Part shown: positions 8,956 through 16,983 of the stretch, one piece after another | Position numbering within the stretch: position 1 is the stretch's first letter | Layout of the letters: each line of letters begins with the position of its first letter | Source of the DNA: Peptococcaceae bacterium UBA5356 | GTDB lineage: Bacteria > Bacillota > Peptococcia > DRI-13 > DTU073 | Assembly: GCA_002407935.1 (NCBI GenBank) | Contig: DHPU01000002.1 | Location: forward strand, 40,937-97,794 | DNA length: 56,858 bases | Direction: 5' to 3' | Position numbers and translations under genes: made by a program | The notes under the pieces: generated by a model | What the model saw: the letters and a program-made list of their open reading frames with translations, nothing else | Databases searched by the model: none | What the model was told of the DNA's origin: nothing

Positions 8956-9414
8956 ATGAAAAAAGATGCACTTGTTTTAGCTTTGAAAAAATTATCTTAT
9001 CGTGCCTATAGTGAAAAAGAATTAGATGATTATTTAGCTAATGCCGGTTTTAATCAGGAACAAAGAGAAGAAGTGTTACATAAATTATTGTCTTGGGGAT
9101 ACCTTGATGATCAGAAATTAGCTGTTTATTGGTTTGAGTATTATACAAATCATAAACCGCTTGGTTATGTTTGTTTATACAAAAAGCTTCAGGAAAAAGG
9201 AATTCCACAGGATCTTATTCTTGCTGTTTTAGAAAAATATGATGAAAAAAAAGAACTTGAACTAGGGCGTAGTTTGGCAGAAAAGTTTATCTCTAAAAAA
9301 ACAAATAGAGAATCGGCAATTCAAATGAAAAATTCGTTGGCTCGCCACTTACAGAGGAAGGGTTTCTCCAGGACAAATATTATGAAAATTTTAAGTGACA
9401 ACTTCTCTGGATAA
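8956..9414 (+). CDS. recX: Regulatory protein RecX
   Basis: Small helical modulator of RecA filaments. The 152-aa sequence shows repeated three-helix RecX units: a first SYRAYSEKELDDYL unit, then WGYLDDQKLAVYWFEYY, then KPLGYVCLYKKLQEKGIPQDLI and a final LARHLQRKGFSRTNI unit. The gene lies six bases after recA with no clear Shine-Dalgarno of its own, so it is probably read through from recA by translational coupling. Length and position fit the family. Confidence 0.92.
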   Translation: MKKDALVLALKKLSYRAYSEKELDDYLANAGFNQEQREEVLHKLLSWGYLDDQKLAVYWFEYYTNHKPLGYVCLYKKLQEKGIPQDLILAVLEKYDEKKELELGRSLAEKFISKKTNRESAIQMKNSLARHLQRKGFSRTNIMKILSDNFSG

Positions 9415-9432
9415 TTAGATGTGGTTTATTGC

Positions 9433-9461
9433 TTGACAGCTATTCTATAAACAATTAAAAT
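9433..9461 (+). promoter_or_regulatory. Sigma-A promoter for the rny leader RNA
   Basis: TTGACA (9433-9438) and TAAAAT (9456-9461) are spaced by 17 bases. Transcription would start near 9468, about 235 bases before the rny start codon, giving a long 5' leader that ends in a terminator hairpin. Confidence 0.75.
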
Positions 9462-9467
9462 AAGTAT

Positions 9468-9675
9468 GGAGAATTACGGTTAGACTTTTTCTGCCAATTG
9501 GATTTAGCATATATATATGTGTTATTTTGATGTGTATATAACTCTAAATCTCGTATCGGGTTTATAATATGATAAATAAAGAGCAATCTAAATAATTAGA
9601 AGCATATTGTAATTACCCGTGTAAAATTTTATTGGCAGATAATATGATAACCGAGTTTTCTTCGGTTATTTTTTT
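9468..9675 (+). ncRNA. Candidate structured leader RNA / attenuator upstream of rny
   Basis: Between the promoter and the rny ribosome site I can draw a compact RNA. The closing helix pairs 9490-9498 with 9631-9639 (nine pairs, perfect). Inside it, one arm pairs 9501-9507 with 9544-9550 (GATTTAG/CTAAATC). A second arm pairs 9557-9561 with 9615-9619 and 9564-9571 with 9603-9610, capped by a small hairpin at 9587-9600. This is a three-way junction. An intrinsic terminator follows at 9647-9675. The segment 9477-9482 (CGGTTA) can pair with 9648-9653 and so compete with the terminator stem. I recognise no known riboswitch, T-box or 6S signature. It could be an attenuator of rny or an independent small RNA. 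Drawn by hand, without energy calculation. Confidence 0.5.
9647..9675 (+). terminator. Intrinsic terminator in the rny leader
   Basis: The perfect 8-bp stem ATAACCGA/TCGGTTAT (9647-9654 with 9662-9669) is followed by seven T. It lies upstream of the rny start, not after a gene, so it either ends a small RNA or attenuates rny. A 5' segment of the same leader can pair with its left arm. Confidence 0.8.
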
Positions 9676-9704
9676 ACTTATTAATTTTGATATAGGAGGT
9701 GAAA

Positions 9705-11243
9705 GTGATTATTTATTATTTGATTACAGCCATAGTTGCTATTACTACAGGTTCTTTTGCTGGATATATTTTCAGAAAAAAAATGGCGGAAGCAAAAATA
9801 GTTTCTGCAGAGGAAGCCTCTAAAAAAATGTTAGAAGAGGCTGCAAAAAATGTGGAAGCGAAAAAGAAAGAAGTTGTTTTAGAGGCAAAAGAGGAAGCCC
9901 ATAAACTACGAATGGAATTGGATCGTGAAACAAGAGAACGGCGCAATGAACTTCAGCGCTTAGAACGTCGTCTCTTGCAAAAAGAAGAAAATCTAGACAA
10001 AAAATCTGAATCTGTGGAACGAAAAGAAGAAAACATTCAGCATCTCGAACAAGAACTTAATAATCAAAAAAAGGTTGTGGCAGATAATTTACAGAAACAA
10101 ATGGTAGAATTAGAGAGAATCTCGAATTTATCTTTTGATCAGGCACGTGATTTATTGTTAACAAGAGTTGAAGAGGAAATTAAACATGAAACGGCCATGT
10201 TAATTAAAGAATATGAAGTACAGGCCAAAGAAGAAGGAAACAAGAAGGCTAAGGAGATTATTTCTCTTGCTATTCAACGTTGTGCTGCGGATTATGTTGC
10301 TGAATCAACTGTTTCTGTAGTAGCTTTACCTAATGATGAAATGAAAGGGCGCATTATAGGACGTGAAGGACGAAATATCAGGACATTAGAAACACTTACC
10401 GGAATAGATTTAATTATTGATGATACGCCGGAAGCAGTTATTTTGTCTGGTTTTGATCCTATTAGAAGAGAGGTTGCACGGACGGCTTTAGAAAAGTTAA
10501 TTCTAGATGGTCGTATTCATCCGGCTCGTATTGAGGAAATGGTAGAAAAAGCTCAAAAAGAAATTGATCAGAAGATTAAGGATGAAGGGGAACAAGCTAC
10601 TTTTGAAACTGGTGTAAATGGACTTCATTTAGAACTGGTTAAATTATTGGGGCGTCTTCAATATAGAACGAGTTATGGACAAAATGTGCTAAAGCATTCG
10701 ATTGAAGTTGCTCATCTGTCAGCGGTAATGGCAGCAGAATTAGGTGTGGATGTTGCTCTTGCTAAAAGGGCTGGACTTCTTCATGATATTGGAAAGGCGG
10801 TAGACCACGAAGTGGAAGGACCTCACGTGACTATTGGAGCAGATCTTGCTAAAAAGTATAGAGAATCAAGTGAGGTTATTCATGCTATTGCGGCACATCA
10901 TGGTGATGAATCTTTTAGATCAATTGAAGCTGTTTTAGTGGCGGCAGCTGATGCTGTTTCAGCAGCACGTCCTGGAGCAAGAAGAGAAACATTAGAAGCC
11001 TATATTAAACGACTTGAGAAATTAGAGGAAATTGCTAATAATTTTGAAGGCGTGGAAAAATCATATGCTATTCAGGCTGGACGTGAGATTAGAATTATCG
11101 TAAAACCTGAAAAAATTGATGATGCAACTTCTGTTACCATGGCACGCGATATTGTTAAATCAATTGAAGATAACCTTGATTATCCGGGTCAGATAAAAGT
11201 GGTTGTTATAAGGGAAACAAGGGCAGTTGATTACGCTAAATAA
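9705..11243 (+). CDS. rny: Ribonuclease Y
   Basis: Membrane-anchored endoribonuclease that starts mRNA decay in Firmicutes. The product of about 512 aa has one N-terminal transmembrane helix, a long charged coiled coil (about residues 25-200), a KH RNA-binding domain (GRIIGREGRNIRTLE) and an HD metal-dependent nuclease domain (LLHDIGKAVDHE, AIAAHHGDE). Two in-frame GTG codons exist: 9699 overlaps the AGGAGG itself, so I chose 9705. The gene follows a leader with an internal terminator, which suggests control of RNase Y level, and ends at a strong terminator. The ymdB gene next to it is the usual Firmicute neighbour. Confidence 0.96.
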   Translation: MIIYYLITAIVAITTGSFAGYIFRKKMAEAKIVSAEEASKKMLEEAAKNVEAKKKEVVLEAKEEAHKLRMELDRETRERRNELQRLERRLLQKEENLDKKSESVERKEENIQHLEQELNNQKKVVADNLQKQMVELERISNLSFDQARDLLLTRVEEEIKHETAMLIKEYEVQAKEEGNKKAKEIISLAIQRCAADYVAESTVSVVALPNDEMKGRIIGREGRNIRTLETLTGIDLIIDDTPEAVILSGFDPIRREVARTALEKLILDGRIHPARIEEMVEKAQKEIDQKIKDEGEQATFETGVNGLHLELVKLLGRLQYRTSYGQNVLKHSIEVAHLSAVMAAELGVDVALAKRAGLLHDIGKAVDHEVEGPHVTIGADLAKKYRESSEVIHAIAAHHGDESFRSIEAVLVAAADAVSAARPGARRETLEAYIKRLEKLEEIANNFEGVEKSYAIQAGREIRIIVKPEKIDDATSVTMARDIVKSIEDNLDYPGQIKVVVIRETRAVDYAK

Positions 11244-11270
11244 GCGACCTAACGGTCGCTTCCCTTTTTT
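11242..11270 (+). terminator. Intrinsic terminator after rny
   Basis: Perfect 8-bp stem AAGCGACC/GGTCGCTT (11242-11249 with 11254-11261), loop TAAC, then CCC and six T. The left arm starts within the rny stop codon. Confidence 0.93.
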
Positions 11271-11364
11271 ACAGTGTTATTTTAAAATAAAATAAGTACG
11301 CTTAATTTTTCTTTGGTTATAATAAATAATAATGAGTAGTGTTAATTTTTGTGAGGAGGAGCAT

Positions 11365-12168
11365 ATGTTAAATGTCTTAATGATTGGCGATATTGTTGGT
11401 CGCCCAGGACGTAAAGCAGTAAAGCAGTATTTAAAAGCAAATAGTAAGCAGTATGATTTTATTATAGCGAATGGAGAAAATGCTGCGGGTGGGAATGGAA
11501 TCACCTTGGAAATATTGCATGATCTTTATAATTCATCGATAGATTTTTTTACAATGGGCAATCACGTGTGGGATAAAAAAGAAATCATACAGTTTATTGA
11601 ACATGAACCCAATCTGATTAGACCGGCAAACTATCCGCCTGATACTCCCGGGAGGGGCAGTGCTGTGATAAAAATCTATAAAAACATTAAAATTGGTTTG
11701 CTCAATTTATCAGGTCGTGTTTTTATGCCGCCTTTAGATTGTCCTTTTCGTAGTGCTGACCAGATCGTGAAAGAATTGCGTAAAGAAACATCCATAATTA
11801 TTGTTGATTTTCATGCTGAAGCAACATCTGAGAAAATAGCTTTTGGCTGGTATCTGGATGGGCGGGTATCTGCTGTACTGGGGACGCATACACATATACA
11901 AACAGCTGACGAACGTGTTTTGCCACAGGGTACAGGGTATATAACTGATGTAGGGATGACCGGCCCATATAATTCAGTACTGGGTGTTGATAAGGAAATT
12001 GTTATTCAAAAATTTCTCACGCAAAGACCTGTTCGTTTCGAAATTACCGAAGGAGACACACAATTTAATGGTGTTTCTCTCAAAATAAATGAAAATACAG
12101 GGCAATGTGTACAGATTAAACGTATTCAAGAGGTTTTTTCTACCAAAGAAGATGTCGATAAACGTTAA
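11365..12168 (+). CDS. ymdB: YmdB-type metallophosphoesterase
   Basis: Dinuclear-metal phosphodiesterase of the calcineurin-like YmdB family, known in Bacillus to cleave 2',3'-cyclic nucleotides and to affect biofilm and sporulation decisions. The 267-aa sequence carries the family motifs GDIVGRPGR at the N-terminus, NGENAAGGNGIT, GNHVWDKKE, DFHAEATSEK and GTHTHIQTADERVLP, which supply the metal ligands. The start is ATG 11365 behind GAGGAGGA; upstream codons in frame precede that site. The order rny-ymdB-spoVS is as in Bacillus. Confidence 0.95.
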   Translation: MLNVLMIGDIVGRPGRKAVKQYLKANSKQYDFIIANGENAAGGNGITLEILHDLYNSSIDFFTMGNHVWDKKEIIQFIEHEPNLIRPANYPPDTPGRGSAVIKIYKNIKIGLLNLSGRVFMPPLDCPFRSADQIVKELRKETSIIIVDFHAEATSEKIAFGWYLDGRVSAVLGTHTHIQTADERVLPQGTGYITDVGMTGPYNSVLGVDKEIVIQKFLTQRPVRFEITEGDTQFNGVSLKINENTGQCVQIKRIQEVFSTKEDVDKR

Positions 12169-12204
12169 ATTTTTTTGAATAATGGAATTAAATTTTTTAA
12201 AATT

Positions 12205-12231
12205 AAAGGAATTTTTTAACTCATGTAGAAT
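12205..12231 (+). promoter_or_regulatory. Sigma-H-like promoter of spoVS
   Basis: AAAGGAATT (12205-12213), an 11-base spacer and GTAGAAT (12225-12231) match the sigma-H consensus RNAGGAWWW-N11/12-RNNGAAT at all defined positions. spoVS is known to be sigma-H dependent in Bacillus subtilis, so the site and the gene support each other. Confidence 0.8.
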
Positions 12232-12283
12232 ATATTCATTAGTGGAAAATATATAGTATATTATTTCGAGGGAGGTTACAAGA

Positions 12284-12544
12284 GTGGAAGTTCTGAAAGT
12301 TTCAGCAAAGTCTAGTCCAAATGCGGTTGCAGGCGCATTAGCAGGTGTTATTAGAGAAAGGGGATGTGCCGAAATGCAGGCTATTGGCGCAGGAGCTTTA
12401 AATCAATCGGTAAAAGCGGTAGCAATTGCAAGAGGATTTGTTGCACCTAGTGGGATTGACTTAATTTGTATTCCCGCATTTACCGATATAATTATTGAAG
12501 GTGAAGAGAGGACCGCGATTAAATTGATTGTTGAACCTAGATAA
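12284..12544 (+). CDS. spoVS: Stage V sporulation protein S
   Basis: Small Alba-like protein needed for progression past stage V of sporulation. The 86-aa sequence matches the highly conserved family along its length (VSAKSSPNAVAGALAGVIRE, IGAGALNQSVKAVAIARG, DLICIPAFTDI). It starts at GTG behind GAGGGAGG. It has its own sigma-H-like promoter and a strong terminator, so it is a one-gene unit. Its presence is direct evidence for an endospore former. Confidence 0.97.
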   Translation: MEVLKVSAKSSPNAVAGALAGVIRERGCAEMQAIGAGALNQSVKAVAIARGFVAPSGIDLICIPAFTDIIIEGEERTAIKLIVEPR

Positions 12545-12575
12545 TTATTTAAATTTGTATTTTTGTATTATTACT

Positions 12576-12606
12576 AAGGCCTGTTTTTTAAAACAGGCCT
12601 TTTTTA
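12576..12606 (+). terminator. Intrinsic terminator after spoVS
   Basis: The arms 12576-12587 and 12590-12601 (AAGGCCTGTTTT/AAAACAGGCCTT) are perfectly complementary over 12 bp and run into a T tract. Confidence 0.92.
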
Positions 12607-12721
12607 ATGTGCGCCTGACACGGGCGCAGTCTAGCCTCTTACTCGATTGCTTATATTTTATTAGAATTAGAATAAAGTATATTTAGGATAAGTGAATGGA
12701 TTTTTAAGGGGAGAATGTTGT

Positions 12722-13666
12722 ATGATAATTGTAGATGGTCACTGTGATACATTGCTGGAATTATATAAAAACAATCGTTCTTTTTGGACGCAGAATCAAG
12801 AAGGGCATTTGGACTGGCCTAGGCTGCAAAAAGGGTTGGTTGGCTTACAGTTTATGGCGGTTTATATTGAATCAAGGTATAAACCATATGGTGCCTTATG
12901 TCGTGCTCTGGAGATTCTGGATTATTATCACAGCATCGTGCGGGAAGGAAAGGGGAAACTTATAACGGTACTCTATAAAAAAGATTTACAGGGGTTGCAT
13001 TATTCTTCACCACGTGTTTTATTGTCTATTGAAGGTGGAGAAGTTTTGGAAGGAAAGCTTAGTACCTTGCGTATTTTGTTTCAATTGGGTTTTCGTTCTT
13101 TAACTTTAACCTGGAATCAAAGAAACCAATTGGGAGATGGAGTAGGGGAAGCTAAAGCGAGAGGTGATTTAACTACCTTTGGTCGAGAAGTTGTACAGGA
13201 AATGAATAAACTAGGGATGCTTATTGATCTTTCTCACTTATCAGAGGCTGGATTTTGGGATGCTCTTTCTTTATCTGCACAACCAGTTGCTGTTACTCAT
13301 TCTTGCTGTTCTGCTTTACATCAACATCCTCGTAACTTAACAGATGCTCAGCTGCAGGCTTTGGGACAGCAGAAGGGGATAATCGGCATTAATTTTTATC
13401 CGGATTTTTTGGGTAAACAAGAAATTACGCTTGACCATGTTGTTCAACATCTTGAACATGCAGTTCTCATAGCTGGTATCAATCAGGTGGGCTTGGGTTC
13501 GGATTTTGACGGAATTGAGAAGGTACCTTATGGCTTGGAAGATGGAGCAAAACTGCCTGGCTTAATTGAGAAATTACTACAGCGAGGCTGGAAAGAGGAA
13601 GAAGTACAGAAAATTATGGGAGGTAATTATTTACGTGTCTTGGAAAAAATTTTACCGGAAGAATAA
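12722..13666 (+). CDS. Membrane (renal) dipeptidase family protein, M19
   Basis: Zinc dipeptidase of the M19 family, about 314 aa, predicted cytoplasmic because no signal peptide is visible. Metal-ligand motifs are present: DGHCDTLL near the N-terminus, LLSIEGGE around the middle, IDLSHLSE, VTHSCCSALHQHPRNL and GLGSDFDGI near the C-terminus. The start is ATG 12722 behind AAGGGGAG; a further in-frame start at 12692 precedes that site. The 3' end overlaps the next gene by about 30 bases in another frame, implying coupling. Physiological substrate unknown; some family members act on peptides or D-amino-acid dipeptides. Confidence 0.9.
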   Translation: MIIVDGHCDTLLELYKNNRSFWTQNQEGHLDWPRLQKGLVGLQFMAVYIESRYKPYGALCRALEILDYYHSIVREGKGKLITVLYKKDLQGLHYSSPRVLLSIEGGEVLEGKLSTLRILFQLGFRSLTLTWNQRNQLGDGVGEAKARGDLTTFGREVVQEMNKLGMLIDLSHLSEAGFWDALSLSAQPVAVTHSCCSALHQHPRNLTDAQLQALGQQKGIIGINFYPDFLGKQEITLDHVVQHLEHAVLIAGINQVGLGSDFDGIEKVPYGLEDGAKLPGLIEKLLQRGWKEEEVQKIMGGNYLRVLEKILPEE

Positions 13667-14489
13667 AGCAGATTTACATGTTCATACTACAGCCTCTGAT
13701 GGAAAATATTTGCCTCGTGAAGTTGTGAAGATAGCTTGGAAAAAGGGAGTTTCCTTTTTAGCGATAACGGATCATGATACGATCACGGGTTTAGAAGAAG
13801 CTTATCAGGAATGTAGGAAGTATCAGGTAGTATTTTATCCGGGGATAGAATTAAGTACAAATTATGAAAATCGAGAAATTCATTTGCTTGGCTATAATTT
13901 AAATTGGACAAGTCATGAATTACAGGAAAACCTTGCTCAATTACAAGCGGCTAGGAAAATACGGGTCGAAAAAATGGTAAGTAAACTTTCGGAAAGGGGT
14001 ATCCCTATTAAGCTGGAGGATGTTCGAAAAAAGGCTACGGGACAGAGCATGGGCAGACCGCATATTGCCCTGGTTCTGCTGGAGCTAGGGATGGTTAAGT
14101 CTATTGATGAAGCAATGCGACTTTATTTAAGTCCTGGTTGCCCTGCCTATGTTTCTAGATATAGGATATCACCTTTAGCAGCGCTGAAATTAATTCATAA
14201 AGCAGGAGGGATGCCGGTATTGGCACATCCCGGTATAGAATGTCCTGATGAACTGATTCCTGTTTTAATTAAAAATGGTCTACAAGGGATTGAAGTATTT
14301 CATCCTAAACATACGAAGAAACAAGAGGATTTTTATGCTCAGTTAGCTCAAACAAATCAATTAATGATAACGGGAGGGTCTGATTTTCATGGCCATGAGG
14401 AGAAGGATTTTTTTAATTTGGGAGAAATGAAGGTACCGTTAAATAGTATCAGGCAATTAAAGAAAAACTCTTGTTCTGGCCGTTTATAA
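13635..14489 (+). CDS. PHP-domain phosphoesterase (RNase AM/TrpH-like)
   Basis: PHP metal-dependent phosphoesterase of about 284 aa. The motifs ADLHVHTTASDG, AITDHDTITG, PGIELSTNYENREIHLLGY, GRPHIALVL, LAHPG and GGSDFHG are the trinuclear metal-site set seen in the YciV/TrpH group, which cleaves 3',5'-bisphosphonucleotides and trims RNA 5' ends. I chose GTG 13635 because GGGAGGT lies ten bases upstream; this places the start inside the dipeptidase 3' end. No replicative polymerase domain is attached, so it is the stand-alone form. Confidence 0.88.
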   Translation: MSWKKFYRKNKADLHVHTTASDGKYLPREVVKIAWKKGVSFLAITDHDTITGLEEAYQECRKYQVVFYPGIELSTNYENREIHLLGYNLNWTSHELQENLAQLQAARKIRVEKMVSKLSERGIPIKLEDVRKKATGQSMGRPHIALVLLELGMVKSIDEAMRLYLSPGCPAYVSRYRISPLAALKLIHKAGGMPVLAHPGIECPDELIPVLIKNGLQGIEVFHPKHTKKQEDFYAQLAQTNQLMITGGSDFHGHEEKDFFNLGEMKVPLNSIRQLKKNSCSGRL

Positions 14490-14577
14490 TTTGCGATTCA
14501 TTGGTAAGAATAAGATAAGGATCTTCAAAATATATATAGTTATGAATATGGAAAAATTTGATCAGGAGTGAATTACC

Positions 14578-14853
14578 ATGCCTTGTTATGATGAACACCT
14601 TTATTTTAAAAAAAGAATAGTGGAATTGGAAAATCAAGTAAGTCAACTTAGAGTAAGCAGACGTGTTTTAATGAATTTGATCGAAAAAATAGAAAATGAG
14701 AAAAGAAATATTTTAAATCAATGGGAAAAAGAAAAACAAAGGCTTAGGTTAGATAATCAACGTTATGCTAAATGGTTGATGGAAAATAATTATCGGTATA
14801 TGGAATTAAAGGCTAGTTTAGAAGTGGCAAATAATAGCATGGGAGAGGAATAA
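14578..14853 (+). CDS. Small coiled-coil protein of unknown function
   Basis: A 91-aa, highly charged peptide with heptad-like spacing (KKRIVELENQVSQLRVSRR and onward), so probably a coiled coil for most of its length. There is one N-terminal cysteine (MPCYDEH) and no membrane segment or signal peptide. AGGAG precedes the ATG at good distance, and the stop is four bases before cobU. I do not recognise the family. The spacing suggests co-transcription with cobU-cobS, but nothing in the peptide indicates a cobalamin role. Confidence 0.75.
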   Translation: MPCYDEHLYFKKRIVELENQVSQLRVSRRVLMNLIEKIENEKRNILNQWEKEKQRLRLDNQRYAKWLMENNYRYMELKASLEVANNSMGEE

Positions 14854-14857
14854 TATT

Positions 14858-15442
14858 GTGGGTAAATTAATTTTAGTTTCAGGAGCAGTACGCAGTGGGA
14901 AAAGTGCTTTTGCCGAACAATTGGCTTTACAAATGGAAACGGACAAGCCTATCGCATATTTGGCAACGGCTCAGGCTTTGGATCAGGAAATGTCGGAACG
15001 TATCAAAATACACCGGGGTAGTCGTTCAGGGGATGTCTGGCAGACCTTTGAAGAACCATATCTACTTAAAGATGTTTTACTAAAACATCATTTGACGTAT
15101 CACACTTGGTTGCTTGACTGTATTACTCTGTATATTTCTAATCTTCTTTTAGCTCAGGTTAAGCGGGAGAAAATTTTAGATCAGTTTGTAGACACCAAAA
15201 TACAAAAGGTTATTGCTGTACAAATTAATGAATTCATAGATACTATTACAAAGCTACCGGTAAATTTTATTGCCGTTACTAATGAAGTAGGCTGGGGTCT
15301 TGTTCCACCTGATCCTTTGAGTAGGGCTTATCGTGATCTTCTAGGAAGGGTTAATCAAAAATTCGCCAGAGCGGCGGAGGAGGTATACTTACTTACCATG
15401 GGCATTCCTCTTAGATTAAAACCGCCCAAAGATGTTGTTTAG
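14858..15442 (+). CDS. cobU: Adenosylcobinamide kinase / adenosylcobinamide-phosphate guanylyltransferase
   Basis: Bifunctional enzyme that phosphorylates adenosylcobinamide and then attaches GMP, making the activated intermediate for the lower ligand of B12. The 194-aa protein starts with the P-loop GAVRSGKS, then YLATAQALDQEM, RIKIHRGSR with the guanylyl-accepting histidine, LLDCITLYISNLL and VTNEVGWGLVPPDPLSRAYRD, all typical of CobU. It starts at GTG behind GGGAGAGGA. It lies upstream of cobS and a CobC-like phosphatase, completing a nucleotide-loop assembly set. No cobalamin riboswitch is seen in front. Confidence 0.95.
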   Translation: MGKLILVSGAVRSGKSAFAEQLALQMETDKPIAYLATAQALDQEMSERIKIHRGSRSGDVWQTFEEPYLLKDVLLKHHLTYHTWLLDCITLYISNLLLAQVKREKILDQFVDTKIQKVIAVQINEFIDTITKLPVNFIAVTNEVGWGLVPPDPLSRAYRDLLGRVNQKFARAAEEVYLLTMGIPLRLKPPKDVV

Positions 15443-15456
15443 AAAGTGTAGGTGCA

Positions 15457-16209
15457 ATGTTGAAAGGATTATTGATGGCACTTCAGTTTTTAACTAGAAT
15501 TAAAATTTCCAAAAACCTAGAAATGACGGCTGAGCTTTTTAGTTTGTCAACATTCTATTTCCCGTTTGTCGGACTGATGATTGGTGTAATTTTATATTTT
15601 GGCGCTAGTTTAGGGGAGGGTAATTTACAACCGCTTACGCTTGCGACGCTGCTTCTTATTCTAGAAATAGTTATTACAGGTGGGTTGCATATTGATGGAT
15701 TAATGGATACCTGTGATGGAATTCTGTCAGGTCGGGAACGGGAAAAGATTCTGGAGATTATGAAAGATAGTCGAGTTGGGGCAATGGGCGTGATTAGTCT
15801 TTGCTTATTACTTTTGCTTAAAGTGGTTTTTCTTTATGAGATAGTTTTAAGAGATGATCTTTATATGGTGCTTTTCATGCCTTTTGTGGGACGTTGGGCC
15901 ATGATTTATGCTCTGACCTGTTACCCTTCTGCCCGTAGTGAAGGGTTGGGACATCTGTTTAGAAAAAAATTAAATAAAAAAAGTTTTTTCTTGATTTCTC
16001 TTTATAGTCTAATTATCTTAAGCTTTTCTTTTTATTATTTGTCAGATATGATGGCCTTAATTTGGCCTCTAACAGCCTTAATGGTCTATTTTACAGCCGA
16101 GCGAATTAATTTAATTCTTGGGGGTCATACTGGCGATACATACGGTGCAATCAGTGAATTAGCGGAGATGTATTTTTTAGGTAGTTTTCTCATCTTAATT
16201 AATATATAA
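15457..16209 (+). CDS. cobS: Adenosylcobinamide-GDP ribazoletransferase
   Basis: Polytopic membrane enzyme joining adenosylcobinamide-GDP to alpha-ribazole (phosphate), the last step of coenzyme B12 synthesis. The 250-aa sequence has the acidic motif GGLHIDGLMDTCDGILSG and the following DSRVGAMGV segment, and multiple hydrophobic helices. It starts 14 bases after cobU, with a modest GGTG ribosome site. Length is standard. The partner phosphatase follows. Confidence 0.95.
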   Translation: MLKGLLMALQFLTRIKISKNLEMTAELFSLSTFYFPFVGLMIGVILYFGASLGEGNLQPLTLATLLLILEIVITGGLHIDGLMDTCDGILSGREREKILEIMKDSRVGAMGVISLCLLLLLKVVFLYEIVLRDDLYMVLFMPFVGRWAMIYALTCYPSARSEGLGHLFRKKLNKKSFFLISLYSLIILSFSFYYLSDMMALIWPLTALMVYFTAERINLILGGHTGDTYGAISELAEMYFLGSFLILINI

Positions 16210-16263
16210 GGTTTTTTACGGGGGTATGGGAGATAGATATTTGATAAGGTGGAGGAAGAAGAG

Positions 16264-16881
16264 ATGGCAACAAAAATTTTTTTAATCCGTCACGGTTTGA
16301 CTTTATGGAATCATGAACATCGTTATCAAGGGCATACTGATATTGAATTAAGTGAAGAAGGAATTAAACAGGCCGTAGCTTTAAAAAAAAGATTTATGAA
16401 TACAGAGCTGCAGGCGATCTATAGTAGTGATTTACAAAGAGCTGTTAAGACGGCAGAAATAATTAATGAGGCACATCAACTCCCACTTCAGTTATTTCCT
16501 GAATTACGTGAGATAAATTTTGGAAAATGGGAAGGCCTTACTTATGAGCAAATTGAAAAGCAATACCCGCAGCAGCTGAAAGGCTGGATTACTAATCCCC
16601 ATCTCATTAAGATACCTGACGGTGAGTGCTTGACGATGGTTCAGGAGCGGGCGATGAGGATCATGAGATATATTGGTAGTGAGCATCCTGAAGGCTCACT
16701 AATTGTTATTGCCCATGGTGTTATTATTGCCACCATTATTTGTGGGTTTTTACGTCTTTCGGTAGAAAAAATGAAAGATTATAAGCAAGATAATACAGCA
16801 GTAGCTATGATGACAATAGAGGGAAACAAGGCGTCTTTAGATTTATTTAACGATCTTTCACATTTAGAAACTTCTTTTTAA
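16264..16881 (+). CDS. cobC: Histidine phosphatase, probable alpha-ribazole phosphatase
   Basis: Phosphoglycerate-mutase-type phosphatase, about 205 aa, with the phospho-accepting RHG motif (LIRHGLTLWN), SSDLQRAVKTAE, the EINFGKWEGLTYEQI segment typical of CobC-like members, and the second histidine in VIAHGV. The reaction expected from context is removal of phosphate from alpha-ribazole phosphate or adenosylcobalamin phosphate. The start is ATG 16264 eight bases after GGAGG. The family is broad, so CobC is inferred mainly from position after cobU-cobS. Confidence 0.85.
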   Translation: MATKIFLIRHGLTLWNHEHRYQGHTDIELSEEGIKQAVALKKRFMNTELQAIYSSDLQRAVKTAEIINEAHQLPLQLFPELREINFGKWEGLTYEQIEKQYPQQLKGWITNPHLIKIPDGECLTMVQERAMRIMRYIGSEHPEGSLIVIAHGVIIATIICGFLRLSVEKMKDYKQDNTAVAMMTIEGNKASLDLFNDLSHLETSF

Positions 16882-16921
16882 AGTAAAAAACAAATTTATT
16901 TCACTCAAGAAGGTTAATGTA

Positions 16922-16930
16922 TGTTATAAT
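16922..16930 (+). promoter_or_regulatory. Extended -10 promoter element before guaB
   Basis: TGTTATAAT (TGN plus TATAAT) lies about 54 bases before the guaB start codon. No good -35 match is seen at standard spacing, which is tolerated for extended -10 promoters. I see no purine riboswitch in the short leader. Confidence 0.5.
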
Positions 16931-16983
16931 TCCAATAATATAGAATCGAAAAAATAAAATTTTTAAGAGGAGGTTGTAAAGTG

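Noticed and set aside
9468..9675. 6S RNA, T-box or purine riboswitch for the rny leader
   Set aside because: The drawn fold branches into a three-way junction, not the single long rod of 6S RNA. The T-box sequence around TGGNACCGCG is absent, and none of the conserved purine-aptamer loop bases are present.
9632..9823. 63-aa open frame over the rny leader and start
   Set aside because: It crosses the terminator hairpin and the rny ribosome site, and its composition does not look like protein.
12606..12721. GCGCC/GGCGC inverted repeat after the spoVS terminator
   Set aside because: Only five base pairs with no T tract or nearby promoter; likely chance.
14490..14577. Cobalamin riboswitch before the cob genes
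   Set aside because: The gap is under 90 bases and contains no B12-box-like GCCACTG sequence. A B12 aptamer needs about 200 bases.
16882..16980. Guanine riboswitch before guaB
   Set aside because: The leader after the extended -10 element is only about 50 bases and lacks the paired arms and conserved core.
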